A stretch of DNA of 64,000 nt from Rhodoblastus sp963713695 (lineage in GTDB: Bacteria; Pseudomonadota; Alphaproteobacteria; Rhizobiales; Beijerinckiaceae): positions 186,001 through 250,000 of the forward strand of contig CAVQMU010000005.1 in the NCBI GenBank assembly GCA_963713695.1, given 5' to 3'. A program made the translations under genes and the position numbers. Of the stretch, positions 19,684-28,519 are shown piece after piece; within the stretch, counting starts at the first letter, position 1; each line of letters opens with the position of its first letter. The notes under the pieces were generated by a model. It made no database searches. It worked only from the letters and a program-made list of their open reading frames with translations, and had not been told where the DNA came from.

Positions 19684-20607
19684 TCACAGCTTCGGCAGCA
19701 GCGTCGCGCGGCGTTCGAGCACGAAGGCCTTGAATTTTTGCGCCGCCATGCTTGGCGCGCGGTCGGCGCGATTGAGCAGGAACCACTGCCGCACCAATGG
19801 CAGTCCCTCCGTCGGCAGGGTGATGAGGTGGCCGTCGGCGATCTCGGTCATGCAGGTGTGAGCGGATATGACGGCTATGCCCAGGCCGGCCATCACCGAT
19901 TGCTTGATTGTCTCGTTGGTGCCCATTTCGACGATGTCAAAACGCCGGCCGCCGCCGACTCGCTCGAGGAAGCGCTCCATCAAGACCCTCGTGCCCGAAC
20001 CCTGCTCGCGCGCCAGAAAACGCTCGGAAAGCAGGTCTTCGGCGAGGATTTCGGGATCGCTCGCGAGACGGTGGTGGGGCGGGGCGATCAGCACATGCGG
20101 GTGATCGCCCAAAGTCGCGCTTTCCGCCCTTATATGAGCGGGCGGACGCCCCATCATGGTCAGGTCGTATTCGTTGCGCTCGAGCCCGCGGATGATCTCT
20201 TCGCGATTGCCGACCGACATGGTGACGCGGATGCCAGGATTTTCGCGGCCGAAGGCGGCCACCAGAAAGGGCGCAAGATATTTGCCGGTCGAGACCACGC
20301 CAAAGACCAGGGTGCCCGTCGCCCCGGCCTGCAGCGCCGCGATCCGTTCGCTGGTCCGCGCGGACAGCCTTTCCACGTCCTGCGCCATGGCGAGCAACTC
20401 GGCGCCGATTTCGGTGGGCGTGAACGGGGCGGCGGCGTCGCGCGAAAACAACGGCGAGCCCACGAGCTCCTCGAGGATCTTGAGCTGGATGGAGATGGCG
20501 GGCGGCGTCACGTTGAGCGCCAGGGCGGCCCCGCTGACCGAACCGCGCTCGACCGTGGCGGCCAGCGCGCGCAAATGTTTTCGGGTTACGCTTCGCAGGT
20601 CGATCAT
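19684..20607 (-). CDS. cbbR: CbbR, LysR-type regulator of the form II cbb operon
   Basis: The 307-residue protein has the CbbR-type helix-turn-helix (LRALAATVERGSVSGAALALNVTPPAISIQLKIL, in two pieces) and the effector domain GTLVFGVVSTGKYLAPFLVAAF. The phrases GNREEIIRGLERNEYDLTMMGRPP and QWFLLNRADRAPSMAAQKFKAF match the CbbR subfamily. It lies divergent to cbbF, the usual CbbR position. CbbR senses Calvin-cycle or redox metabolites and activates the cbb operon. The ATG at 20607 (MIDLRSVTRKH) is chosen; 20655 would add 16 residues not typical of the family. Confidence 0.93.
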   Translation of the reverse strand: MIDLRSVTRKHLRALAATVERGSVSGAALALNVTPPAISIQLKILEELVGSPLFSRDAAAPFTPTEIGAELLAMAQDVERLSARTSERIAALQAGATGTLVFGVVSTGKYLAPFLVAAFGRENPGIRVTMSVGNREEIIRGLERNEYDLTMMGRPPAHIRAESATLGDHPHVLIAPPHHRLASDPEILAEDLLSERFLAREQGSGTRVLMERFLERVGGGRRFDIVEMGTNETIKQSVMAGLGIAVISAHTCMTEIADGHLITLPTEGLPLVRQWFLLNRADRAPSMAAQKFKAFVLERRATLLPKL

Positions 20608-20664
20608 CTGAATTGTCCCGGCTCGCTCGATGCTCGGGCGCTCCGCCGCAACCATCGCATCAGC

Positions 20665-20679
20665 TTTAGATAAGCTAAA
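20665..20679. promoter_or_regulatory. Candidate CbbR binding site upstream of cbbF
   Basis: The dyad TTTAG-N5-CTAAA lies about 90 nt before cbbF and 57 nt before the cbbR1 start. It contains TTA-N7-TAA, which fits the published CbbR consensus TNA-N7/8-TNA. A short AT-rich tract (20690-20712) follows, suitable for a promoter. Position and symmetry support a CbbR operator; no binding is shown. Confidence 0.6.
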
Positions 20680-20769
20680 TCAACCTTGCGTATTTTTAAA
20701 TTTATTTTTTCGTGATCAAGGAGCAGTCTCTCTCCACACGGCCGCCAGAGCCGGACGGGGGAGGGTGAA

Positions 20770-21838
20770 ATGACCGGTTTGGACGCGTCGGCGCAACACG
20801 CCGAGGGCGAAAGCCTGAAGTCATATCTTGCGGCCTGGAGCGCGGCCGGAGCGGGACGGACCTCCGTCGCGGGCGTCCTGACGGCCATGGCCGAGGCGGG
20901 CGCCGCCATTGCCCACATCATCCTGCGCGGTCCCCTGATGGGGGCCATGGGCGTCGAGATCGGCCAGGCCAACGCCGACGGCGACAGGCAGCGCCGCCTC
21001 GACGTTCTCGCCGATGGCGCGGTGGTGTCAGCCCTCCGGAGAACGTCCACCGCCTATTATGCGTCGGAAGAGGAAGAGGCCATCCTGACGCTCAAGGCGG
21101 GCGGCGATCTCGCGGTCGCCGTCGATCCGCTCGACGGCTCCTCCAACATCGACGCCAACATTTCCATCGGCACGATCTTTTCGGTCTTCCCCGCCTCGCC
21201 GACCGGCGCGACCGCTTCCTTCTTCCGTCCGGGCGCCGAGCAGGTCGCCGCCGGCTATATCGTCTACGGCCCGCACACCGCGATGTTGTTCTCCACCGGC
21301 GAGGGCGTGGCGCATTTCGTCCTTGATCCCGATTCCGGCGAATTCCGCCTGATCGCCGAGCATCTGAAGATCGGCCGCGAGACCCGTGAATATGCGATCA
21401 ACGCTTCCAATTACCGGCATTGGACGCCGCCGATCCGCACCTTCATGGACGATTGCATTGCCGGCGCCGGCGGTCCGCACGGCAAGGACTTCAACATGCG
21501 CTGGGTGGCCTCGCTGGTCGCCGAGACCCATCGCATCTTCGTCCGCGGCGGGGTGTTCCTCTACCCCGGCGACGAGCGCGCGGGCTACGAACAGGGCCGC
21601 CTGCGCCTGCTCTATGAAGCCAATCCCATCGCCATGCTGGTCGAGCAGGCGGGCGGCGCCGCGACGGACGGCTACAGCCGCATTCTCGACAAGGCCGCCT
21701 CCGCCTTGCACCAGCGCACGCCCTTGATCTTCGGCTCGGCCGCAAAGGTCGCGCGCATCACCTCCTATTACGTCGATTCCACTTATCGAGCGCGCCCGCT
21801 CGCCGCTGTTCGGCGAACGCGGCCTGTTCCACGCCTGA
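20770..21838 (+). CDS. cbbF: Fructose-1,6-bisphosphatase class I, with indel at the 3' end
   Basis: The enzyme hydrolyses fructose-1,6-bisphosphate (and often sedoheptulose-1,7-bisphosphate) in the Calvin cycle. Signatures are AVDPLDGSSNIDANISIGTIF (metal and phosphate site), YIVYGPHTAMLFSTGEG and RRLLYEANPIAMLVEQAGG-like text near residue 280. After SYYVDS the frame is lost. In the next frame the protein ends correctly as RSPLFGERGLFHA with a TGA at 21836-21838. One extra base near 21777 explains this: dropping a T from GATTCC gives DPLIERARSPLFG. The 1069-nt span is 3n+1. Corrected length is about 355 residues. First gene of the cbbFPTAME unit. Confidence 0.94.
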
Positions 21839-21848
21839 GGCCAGGAAA

Positions 21849-22724
21849 ATGTCGATCAAGCATCCCATCATCTCCGTTATCGGCTCCTCGGGCGCGGGCA
21901 CCAGCACGGTCAAATTCACCTTCGACCAGATCTTTCGTCGCGAGGGCATCACTGCCGCCTCGATCGAGGGCGACGCCTTCCACAGGTTCGACCGCGCGGC
22001 GATGAAGTCGGAGACCGCGCGCCGCCGCGAGGCCGGCGACCAGACCTTCAGCCATTTCTCGGTGGACGCCAATCTGCTCGAGGAATTGCAGGACTCCATG
22101 AAGACCTATTCCGAGACCGGCAGATGCAAGGCGCGCACCTATGTGCATGACGAACGCGAGGCGGAGCAACACGCCACCCCTCCCGGCCAGTTCACCGACT
22201 GGCGCGAGATCGGCGAGGACTCGGACGTCCTGTTCTATGAGGGGCTGCATGGCGCGGTGAAAGCCGACGGCATCGACATCGCCGCCTATCCCGATCTCAA
22301 GATCGGCGTGGTCCCCGTCATCAATCTCGAATGGATTCAAAAAATCCATCGCGACCGGTCGTCCCGCGGCTATTCGACCGAAGCCGTGACCGACGTGATC
22401 CTGCGCCGCATGCACGCCTATGTGCATGTCATCTGCCCGCAATTCACGCAGACCGACATCAATTTCCAGCGGGTGCCGATCGTCGATACGTCCAACCCCT
22501 TCATCGCCCGCTGGATTCCAACGGCCGGCGAATCATTGGTGGTGATCCGCTTCCGCAATCCCAAGGGCATCGACTTCCCCTATCTCGTGTCGATGATCCA
22601 GGGCAGCTGGATGAGCCGGCCCAATTCGATCGTCATCCCCGCCGACAAGATGGACCTGGCCATGCAGCTCATTCTGACGCCGCTGATCCTTCGCCTGATC
22701 GAACGCGGACGCCGTTCGAAGTGA
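21849..22724 (+). CDS. cbbP: Phosphoribulokinase
   Basis: This 291-residue enzyme phosphorylates ribulose-5-phosphate to RuBP. It shows the PRK P-loop GSSGAGTSTVKFTF (residues 12-25), EGDAFHRFDRAAMK, FYEGLHGAVKADGIDIA and NLEWIQKIHRDRSSRGYSTEAVTDVILRRM (in two parts), matching the octameric bacterial class. It starts 10 nt after the true cbbF stop. It is one of the two enzymes unique to the Calvin cycle, so its presence confirms the pathway. Confidence 0.98.
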   Translation: MSIKHPIISVIGSSGAGTSTVKFTFDQIFRREGITAASIEGDAFHRFDRAAMKSETARRREAGDQTFSHFSVDANLLEELQDSMKTYSETGRCKARTYVHDEREAEQHATPPGQFTDWREIGEDSDVLFYEGLHGAVKADGIDIAAYPDLKIGVVPVINLEWIQKIHRDRSSRGYSTEAVTDVILRRMHAYVHVICPQFTQTDINFQRVPIVDTSNPFIARWIPTAGESLVVIRFRNPKGIDFPYLVSMIQGSWMSRPNSIVIPADKMDLAMQLILTPLILRLIERGRRSK

Positions 22725-22729
22725 CGAAG

Positions 22730-22819
22730 CTGCGGACAGGCGGCGCGCCCTGAAATGCGAATGCGTCGCCGCGCCTTGAAACACCCAGTTCGAGCGGCTC
22801 CCTGCCGGGCTGTCCGCAG
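22730..22819. repeat. Inverted repeat spanning the cbbP-cbbT intergenic region
   Basis: CTGCGGACAG at 22730-22739 is perfectly complementary to CTGTCCGCAG at 22810-22819. The first arm starts 5 nt after the cbbP stop; the second ends just upstream of the cbbT ribosome-binding site and 17 nt before its ATG. In mRNA the arms could pair and loop out the 70-nt spacer, perhaps protecting the upstream message or influencing cbbT translation. This is inference. Confidence 0.5.
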
Positions 22820-22836
22820 ATAAGAGGATTTCGAAG

Positions 22837-24847
22837 ATGACCGAGGCCCTGCTTGCCGAACGCGCCACGGGCGAAAAACCTGCCTTCAAGGACATGGCCA
22901 ACGCCATTCGCGCCCTGGCCATGGATTCCGTGGAGAAGGCCAAGTCCGGCCATCCCGGCATGCCCATGGGCATGGCCGATGTCGCGACCGTCCTGTTCAC
23001 GCAATTCATCAATCTCGATCCGGCCGATCCGAAATGGCCGGACCGCGACCGTTTCATCCTCTCCGCCGGGCACGGCTCGATGCTGCAATACGCTCTGCAC
23101 TATCTCCTGGGCTATGCGGACATGACGATCGAGCAATTGCAGAATTTCCGCCAGCTCGGCGCCAGGACCGCGGGACATCCGGAATATGGCCACGCGCTCG
23201 GCATCGAGACCACTACGGGACCGCTCGGCCAGGGCGTCGCCACCGCCGTCGGCATGGCGCTCGCGGAGCGCATGATGAACGCCCGCTACGGCGACGATCT
23301 CGTCGGCCACTATACCTATGTCATCGCCGGCGACGGCTGTCTGATGGAAGGCATCTCGCACGAGGCCATCGACCTGGCCGGTCATCTCGAACTCGGCAAG
23401 CTGATCGTGATGTGGGACGACAACCATATTTCCATCGACGGCTCGACCGATCTCTCGACCTCGACCGACCAGGTTCGCCGCTTCGAGGCCGCCGGCTGGA
23501 ACGTGGCGCGCGTCGACGGCCATGACGAAAAGCAGGTCGCCGCCGCGCTCGCCGCGGCGCGCGAAAGGCAGCGACAAGCCCTGGCTGATCGCCTGCCGCA
23601 CCACCATCGGCTTCGGCGCCCCGACCCGCGCCGGCACCTCCAAGGCGCACGGCGAGGCGCTCGGCCCGGAAGAAATCGCCGGCGCCCGCAAAAATCTCGG
23701 CTGGCCCTACCCGCCTTTCGAAGTCCCCCAGCCGATCCTGGCCGAATGGCGCAAGGTTTCGGCGAAAGGCGCGGCGGCGCATGACCGGTGGAAAACGCGG
23801 CTCGCCGCCTCGTCAATGGGCGCGCAGTTCAAGCAGCAGGTTTTCGGCGGCGCGCCGAAAGAAATCGACGCCGCCCTCGACGCCCTGAAGGCCAGGCATT
23901 TCGCCGAGAAGCCGAAACTCGCCACCCGCAAATCGTCCGAAATCGCGCTTGCCGCCATCAACGGCGCCAGCGACATGACCATCGGCGGCTCGGCCGATCT
24001 CACCCATTCCAACCTGACGATCACCAAGGGCATGGATTCGGTCGGACCCCGGGCCTTCGGCGGCCGCTACATCCACTACGGCGTCCGCGAGCACGGCATG
24101 GCCGCGGCGATGAACGGCATCGCGCTGCACGGCGGCTTCATCCCCTATGGCGGAACTTTTCTGGCATTCTCGGATTATGCGCGCGGCGCCATCCGCCTCT
24201 CCGCGCTGATGGGGGTGCGGGTCGTCTATGTTCTGACGCATGATTCCATCGGTCTCGGCGAGGATGGGCCGACCCACCAGCCGGTCGAACACTTGGCGGC
24301 CCTGCGCGCCATGCCGAACCTCCTGGCCTTCCGTCCCTGCGACGCGGTCGAGACGGTGGAATGCTGGCAGGCGGCGCTGGCGTCCGAACATGCGCCCTCC
24401 GCCCTCGCCCTGACGCGGCAGGCCCTGCCCGCCTTGCGTCTCGACGCTGGCGCCGAAAACCTCTCCGCCAGAGGCGCCTATGTTTTACGCGAGGCCGACG
24501 GAGCCCGCGACGTGACGCTGCTCGCCACCGGATCGGAAGTCGAACTTGCCGTCGCCGCCGCCGAGACCCTGGCGCGGGACGGCGTGAAGGCCGCCGTCGT
24601 GTCCATGCCCTGCTGGGAGCTGTTCGAGACCCAGAGCGAGGGTTATCGCCGCGCAGTGCTGGGAACCGCGCCGCGCGTAGGCGTCGAGGCGGCGCTGCGC
24701 TTCGGTTGGGACCGCTGGATCGGCGATGGGGGCGACTTCGTCGGCATGACCGGCTTCGGCGCCTCGGCGCCGGCCAGCGACCTCTACAAGCATTTCGGCA
24801 TCACCGCGGAGGCCGTCGTCGCCGCCGCAACAAAACTCATCCGTTAA
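22837..24847 (+). CDS. cbbT: Transketolase, interrupted by a single-base indel
   Basis: Transketolase moves two-carbon units in the regenerative Calvin cycle using thiamine diphosphate. The N-terminal half (AMDSVEKAKSGHPGMPMG, GHGSMLQYALHYLLGY, TTGPLGQGVATAVGMAL, YVIAGDGCLMEG) runs in one frame to AALAAARE near 23560. The rest continues one base later from SDKPWLIACRTTIGFGAP, through SADLTHSNLT, RYIHYGVREHGMAAAMNG and THDSIGLGEDGPTHQPVEHL. One extra base between about 23557 and 23572 explains this; the 2011-nt span is 3n+1. Corrected length is about 669 residues, normal for TktA/CbbT. The function is surely intact in the organism. Confidence 0.95.
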
Positions 24848-24857
24848 GGAGACAGCC

Positions 24858-25937
24858 ATGGCCCGCATCACCCTCAGGCAATTGCTCGACCACGCGGCGG
24901 ATCGCCGCTACGGCGTGCCCGCTTTCAACGTCAACAACATGGAGCAGGCTCTCGCCATCATGGAGTCCGCGCGCGCCGTCAATGCTCCCGTCATCATCCA
25001 GGCCAGCCGAGGCGCCCGCGCCTATGCCGGCGACGTCATGTTCGCCAAGATGATGGAAGCGCTCGAAGCGATGTTTCCCGAGATACCCATCTGCATCCAC
25101 CAGGACCACGGCGAGCGCGTCTCGACCTGCCTCTCGGCGATCCAGAACGGCTTTACCTCGGTGATGATGGACGGCTCGCTCAAGGAAGATGGCAAGACCC
25201 CGGCCAGCTACGACTATAATGTCGGCATCACCGCCGAGGTCGCGCGCCTGGCGCATATGGTCGGCGCATCCGTCGAGGGCGAGCTTGGCTGCCTCGGCTC
25301 GCTCGAATCCGGCCATGGCGAGGCCGAGGACGGCCACGGTTTTGAAGGCAAGCTCGACCGCAAGAGCCTGCTCACCGATCCCGACGAGGCCATGCGCTTT
25401 GTCGCGGAGACCAAGGTCGACGCGCTCGCCGTCGCCATCGGCACCTCGCACGGCGCCTACAAGTTTACGCGCAAGCCGACGAGCGAAGTGCTGGCGATGG
25501 ACGTGATCGAGAAAATCCACGCCAAGCTGCCCAACACCCATATCGTCATGCACGGCTCCTCCTCGGTGCCCGAGGAATATCGCCACCTGTTCAACGAAAA
25601 TGGCGGGGAGATGCGCGAGACCTACGGCGTGCCGGTGGAGGAAATCGTGCGCGGCATTCGGCATGGGGTCCGCAAGATCAATATAGACACCGACCTGCGC
25701 CTCGCCATGACCGCGGAATTCCGCCGCGTCGCCACGAAGAACAAGTCGGAATTCGATCCGCGAAAATTCCTCAAGCCCGCCATGGACGCCATGGCCAAGG
25801 TGTGCCGCGACCGGTTCGAGGCCTTCGGCTGCGCGGGACAGGCGGCGCTGATCAAGGTCAAGCCGATGAGCGAAATGGCCAGGGCTTACGCCAGCGGTTC
25901 GCTTGATCCGATCGTCGCCAAGAGGTCCGCGGCCTGA
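24858..25937 (+). CDS. cbbA: Fructose-bisphosphate aldolase class II, Calvin-cycle type
   Basis: The 359-residue metal-dependent aldolase joins dihydroxyacetone phosphate with glyceraldehyde-3-phosphate or erythrose-4-phosphate. Key segments are GVPAFNVNNMEQALAIMESA, ICIHQDHGERVSTCLSAIQNG (zinc His and catalytic Asp), GFTSVMMDGSL, IVMHGSSSVP and GVRKINIDTDLRLAMTAEFR (in pieces). The length and the SEMARAYASGSLDPI tail match the CbbA subtype. It starts 10 nt after the cbbT stop. Confidence 0.97.
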   Translation: MARITLRQLLDHAADRRYGVPAFNVNNMEQALAIMESARAVNAPVIIQASRGARAYAGDVMFAKMMEALEAMFPEIPICIHQDHGERVSTCLSAIQNGFTSVMMDGSLKEDGKTPASYDYNVGITAEVARLAHMVGASVEGELGCLGSLESGHGEAEDGHGFEGKLDRKSLLTDPDEAMRFVAETKVDALAVAIGTSHGAYKFTRKPTSEVLAMDVIEKIHAKLPNTHIVMHGSSSVPEEYRHLFNENGGEMRETYGVPVEEIVRGIRHGVRKINIDTDLRLAMTAEFRRVATKNKSEFDPRKFLKPAMDAMAKVCRDRFEAFGCAGQAALIKVKPMSEMARAYASGSLDPIVAKRSAA

Positions 25938-25959
25938 ACGGTCGGGCCTGAGGAAGGAC

Positions 25960-25981
25960 ATCGGCGGCGTTCGCCGCCGAT
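25960..25981 (+). terminator. Stem-loop between cbbA and cbbM
   Basis: Arms ATCGGCGGC (25960-25968) and GCCGCCGAT (25973-25981) form a perfect 9-bp stem with a GTTC loop. No T tract follows, so it is not a clear intrinsic terminator. It may be a partial terminator or an mRNA processing or stabilising hairpin that sets cbbM expression apart from cbbFPTA. It lies 22 nt past the cbbA stop and 110 nt before cbbM. Confidence 0.5.
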
Positions 25982-26091
25982 CTTGCAAAACGAAGTCATC
26001 GCGCCCGTCGCGTCCTTGAAGCGCAGTGCGGATTTGCGTCCCGATCAACAGAAAGCCGCGCTCAAGCGACGGCGCAAATGAGGAAACGAAG

Positions 26092-27477
26092 ATGGACCAG
26101 TCCGACCGCTACGCCGATCTCAAGCTGAGGGAAGCCGACCTGATCGCTGGGGGCAAGCATGTCCTTGTCGCCTATATCATGAAGCCCAAGCCGGGTTTTG
26201 GAACCTATCTCCAGGCAGCCGCGCATTTCGCCGCGGAATCCTCGACCGGCACCAATGTCGAGGTCTCCACCACCGACGATTTTACGCGCGCCGTGGATGC
26301 GCTTGTCTATGAGATCGACGAGGCCAGGGAGGTCATGAAGATCGCCTATCCCGTCGCTCTGTTCGACCGCAACATCATCGACGGCCGCGCGATGATCGCC
26401 TCCTTCCTGACGCTGACCATCGGCAACAACCAGGGCATGGGCGACATCGAATATGGCAAGATGCACGATTTCTACGTGCCGCCGGCCTATCTGAAATTGT
26501 TCGACGGCCCCTCGACCACCATCAAGGATCTCTGGCGCGTGCTCGGCCGTCCCGTCGTCGACGGCGGCTTCATCGTCGGCACGATCATCAAGCCCAAGCT
26601 CGGCCTGCGCCCAAAACCCTTTGCCGACGCCTGCTATGATTTCTGGCTCGGCGGCGATTTCATCAAGAACGACGAACCCCAGGGCAACCAGACTTTCGCG
26701 CCGTTCAAGGAAACCGTTCGCCTCGTCAACGACGCCATGATCCGCGCCCAGGACGCGACCGGCGAAGCAAAGCTGTTCTCCTTCAACATCACCGCCGACG
26801 ACCATTACGAGATGGTGGCGCGCGGCGAATACATTTTGGAAACCTTCGGCCCCAACGCCGACCATGTCGCCTTCCTGGTGGACGGCTATGTCGCCGGACC
26901 CGCGGCGATCACGACCGCGCGGCGGCGTTTCCCGAAACAATACCTGCACTATCACCGCGCGGGCCACGGCGCCGTGACCTCGCCGAATTCGAAGCGCGGC
27001 TATACCGCCTTCGTGCTGTCGAAAATGGCGCGGCTGCAGGGCGCTTCGGGCATCCACACGGGCACCATGGGCTATGGCAAGATGGAAGGCGAGGCCGCCG
27101 ACAAGGACATGGCCTACATGATCACCGAAGACAGCGCCGACGGTCCGTTCTACCACCAGGAATGGCTGGGCATGAACCCGACCACGCCGATCATTTCCGG
27201 TGGCATGAATGCGCTGCGCATGCCCGGCTTCTTCGCCAACCTCGGCCATTCCAACCTGATCATGACCGCGGGCGGCGGCGCCTTCGGCCATATCGATGGC
27301 GGCGTGGCCGGCGCGAAGTCGCTGCGGCAGGCCGAGCAATGCTGGAAGGCGGGCGCCGACCCCGTCGAATTCGCACGGGACCATCGCGAATTCGCCCGCG
27401 CCTTCGAGAGCTTTTCGCATGACGCGGACAAGCTTTTCCCGGGCTGGCGCGAAAAGCTCGGCAAGGCCGCCGCGTGA
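26092..27477 (+). CDS. cbbM: Ribulose bisphosphate carboxylase form II
   Basis: The 461-residue homodimeric RuBisCO fixes CO2 onto RuBP. Form II is indicated by the N-terminus MDQSDRYADLKLREADLIAG and by TIIKPKLGL with catalytic Lys167. GGDFIKNDEPQGNQ carries Lys192, the residue expected to be carbamylated, with the following D-E metal ligands. HYHRAGHGAVTSP and the long loop GTMGYGKMEGE with the active-site Lys are also present. Low CO2 specificity and preference for high CO2/low O2 are family knowledge. The ATG at 26092 follows a GAAACGAAG leader. It is downstream of cbbA and upstream of cbbE. Confidence 0.98.
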   Translation: MDQSDRYADLKLREADLIAGGKHVLVAYIMKPKPGFGTYLQAAAHFAAESSTGTNVEVSTTDDFTRAVDALVYEIDEAREVMKIAYPVALFDRNIIDGRAMIASFLTLTIGNNQGMGDIEYGKMHDFYVPPAYLKLFDGPSTTIKDLWRVLGRPVVDGGFIVGTIIKPKLGLRPKPFADACYDFWLGGDFIKNDEPQGNQTFAPFKETVRLVNDAMIRAQDATGEAKLFSFNITADDHYEMVARGEYILETFGPNADHVAFLVDGYVAGPAAITTARRRFPKQYLHYHRAGHGAVTSPNSKRGYTAFVLSKMARLQGASGIHTGTMGYGKMEGEAADKDMAYMITEDSADGPFYHQEWLGMNPTTPIISGGMNALRMPGFFANLGHSNLIMTAGGGAFGHIDGGVAGAKSLRQAEQCWKAGADPVEFARDHREFARAFESFSHDADKLFPGWREKLGKAAA

Positions 27478-27492
27478 GTCGCACTCGAAGCC

Positions 27493-27600
27493 GTCATGGC
27501 CGGGCTTGTCCCGGCCATCCACGCGGCGCCGCTTGCGCATTGGATGGCGTCGGCGGCGTCGCACCCCGGCGTGGATGCCCGGAACAAGTCCGGGCATGAC
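27493..27600. repeat. REP-like extragenic palindrome between cbbM and cbbE
   Basis: Two 31-nt arms face each other. One begins GTCATGGCCGGGCTTGTCCC at 27493, and its near reverse complement ends GGAACAAGTCCGGGCATGAC at 27600. The arms differ at a few positions, some of them compensatory within each small internal palindrome (CCGGGC-TTG-TCCCGG style). The CATGGCCGGG...CCCGGCCATCCACG core is a repeat I know from many Rhizobiales genomes, where copies are scattered between genes. It would form a strong RNA hairpin between cbbM and cbbE. Confidence 0.8.
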
Positions 27601-27637
27601 GCGCTGAAAAGGCAGATGCAAAGCAGGGAAGATACCC

Positions 27638-28342
27638 ATGACCTTCGACCGTCGCATAAAAATCGCGCCTTCGATCCTTTCCGCCGATTTCGCCAATTTC
27701 GGCGCGGAATGCCGCGCCATCGAAGCGCAGGGCGCCGACTGGGTGCATGTCGACGTGATGGACGGCCATTTCGTCCCCAACATCACCTTCGGCCCTGCGA
27801 CCTGCGCCGCCATCAGAAAACACATCAAGGGCGTGATGGACGTGCATCTGATGATCGCGCCCGTCGATTCCTACATCGAGGCCTTCGTCAAATCGGGCGC
27901 GGATTTCGTCACGGTGCACGCCGAAGCCGGCGCCCATCTCGACCGTTCCTTGCAACTGGTGCGCTCCTTCGGCGCCAAGGCCGGCGTGTCCCTGAACCCC
28001 TCGACGCCGGCGAGCGCGCTCGAATTCGTGCTCGACCGCATCGACCTCGTGCTTGTCATGACGGTCAATCCCGGTTTTGGGGGCCAGAGTTTTATCGAAA
28101 GCCAGGTCGAGAAAGTCACGCAGATCCGCGCGATGATCGGCGACCGGCCCGTTCATATCGAGATCGACGGCGGCATCACGCCGGAGACCGCGCCGCTGGT
28201 GGCGGCGGCGGGCGCCGACGTGCTGGTCGCGGGCTCCGCCGTGTTCAAGGGCGGCAGCGTCGAGACGCCGGACGTTTATGGCCGCAACATCGCCGCCATC
28301 CGCGCCGCGGCCGAGGCGGCGCGACGGAAATTCGCGGCGTAG
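27638..28342 (+). CDS. cbbE: Ribulose-phosphate 3-epimerase
   Basis: The 234-residue barrel enzyme interconverts xylulose-5-phosphate and ribulose-5-phosphate, feeding phosphoribulokinase. Landmarks are IAPSILSADFANFG, WVHVDVMDGHFVPNITFGP (metal His/Asp), MDVHLMIAPVDSYI, VLVMTVNPGFGGQSFI and EIDGGITPETAPLV. It is the last gene of the cbbF-P-T-A-M-E unit. The gene might also be called rpe, but its place in the cluster favours cbbE. Confidence 0.97.
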   Translation: MTFDRRIKIAPSILSADFANFGAECRAIEAQGADWVHVDVMDGHFVPNITFGPATCAAIRKHIKGVMDVHLMIAPVDSYIEAFVKSGADFVTVHAEAGAHLDRSLQLVRSFGAKAGVSLNPSTPASALEFVLDRIDLVLVMTVNPGFGGQSFIESQVEKVTQIRAMIGDRPVHIEIDGGITPETAPLVAAAGADVLVAGSAVFKGGSVETPDVYGRNIAAIRAAAEAARRKFAA

Positions 28343-28355
28343 GTTTGGGCGCGCG

Positions 28356-28372
28356 AATGGTCAAAGACCATT
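28356..28372 (+). terminator. Short hairpin after cbbE
   Basis: The arms AATGGTC and GACCATT with an AAA loop lie 14 nt downstream of the cbbE stop. A 7-bp stem without a T run is a weak terminator at best, but it sits where the form II operon should end. Confidence 0.3.
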
Positions 28373-28519
28373 TGGCTCCTTCGAGCTAATGACGGCCTTC
28401 GGCTCTAAGTCAACTTTCAAGCTTTTCTCGCAATGGCCAGAACAACGTCGTCAACGGACTTTCGCGGCTTCGGTCAAACGTAACGGCGACATCGCGGCCT
28501 ATCGCAAACACTCACCGTG

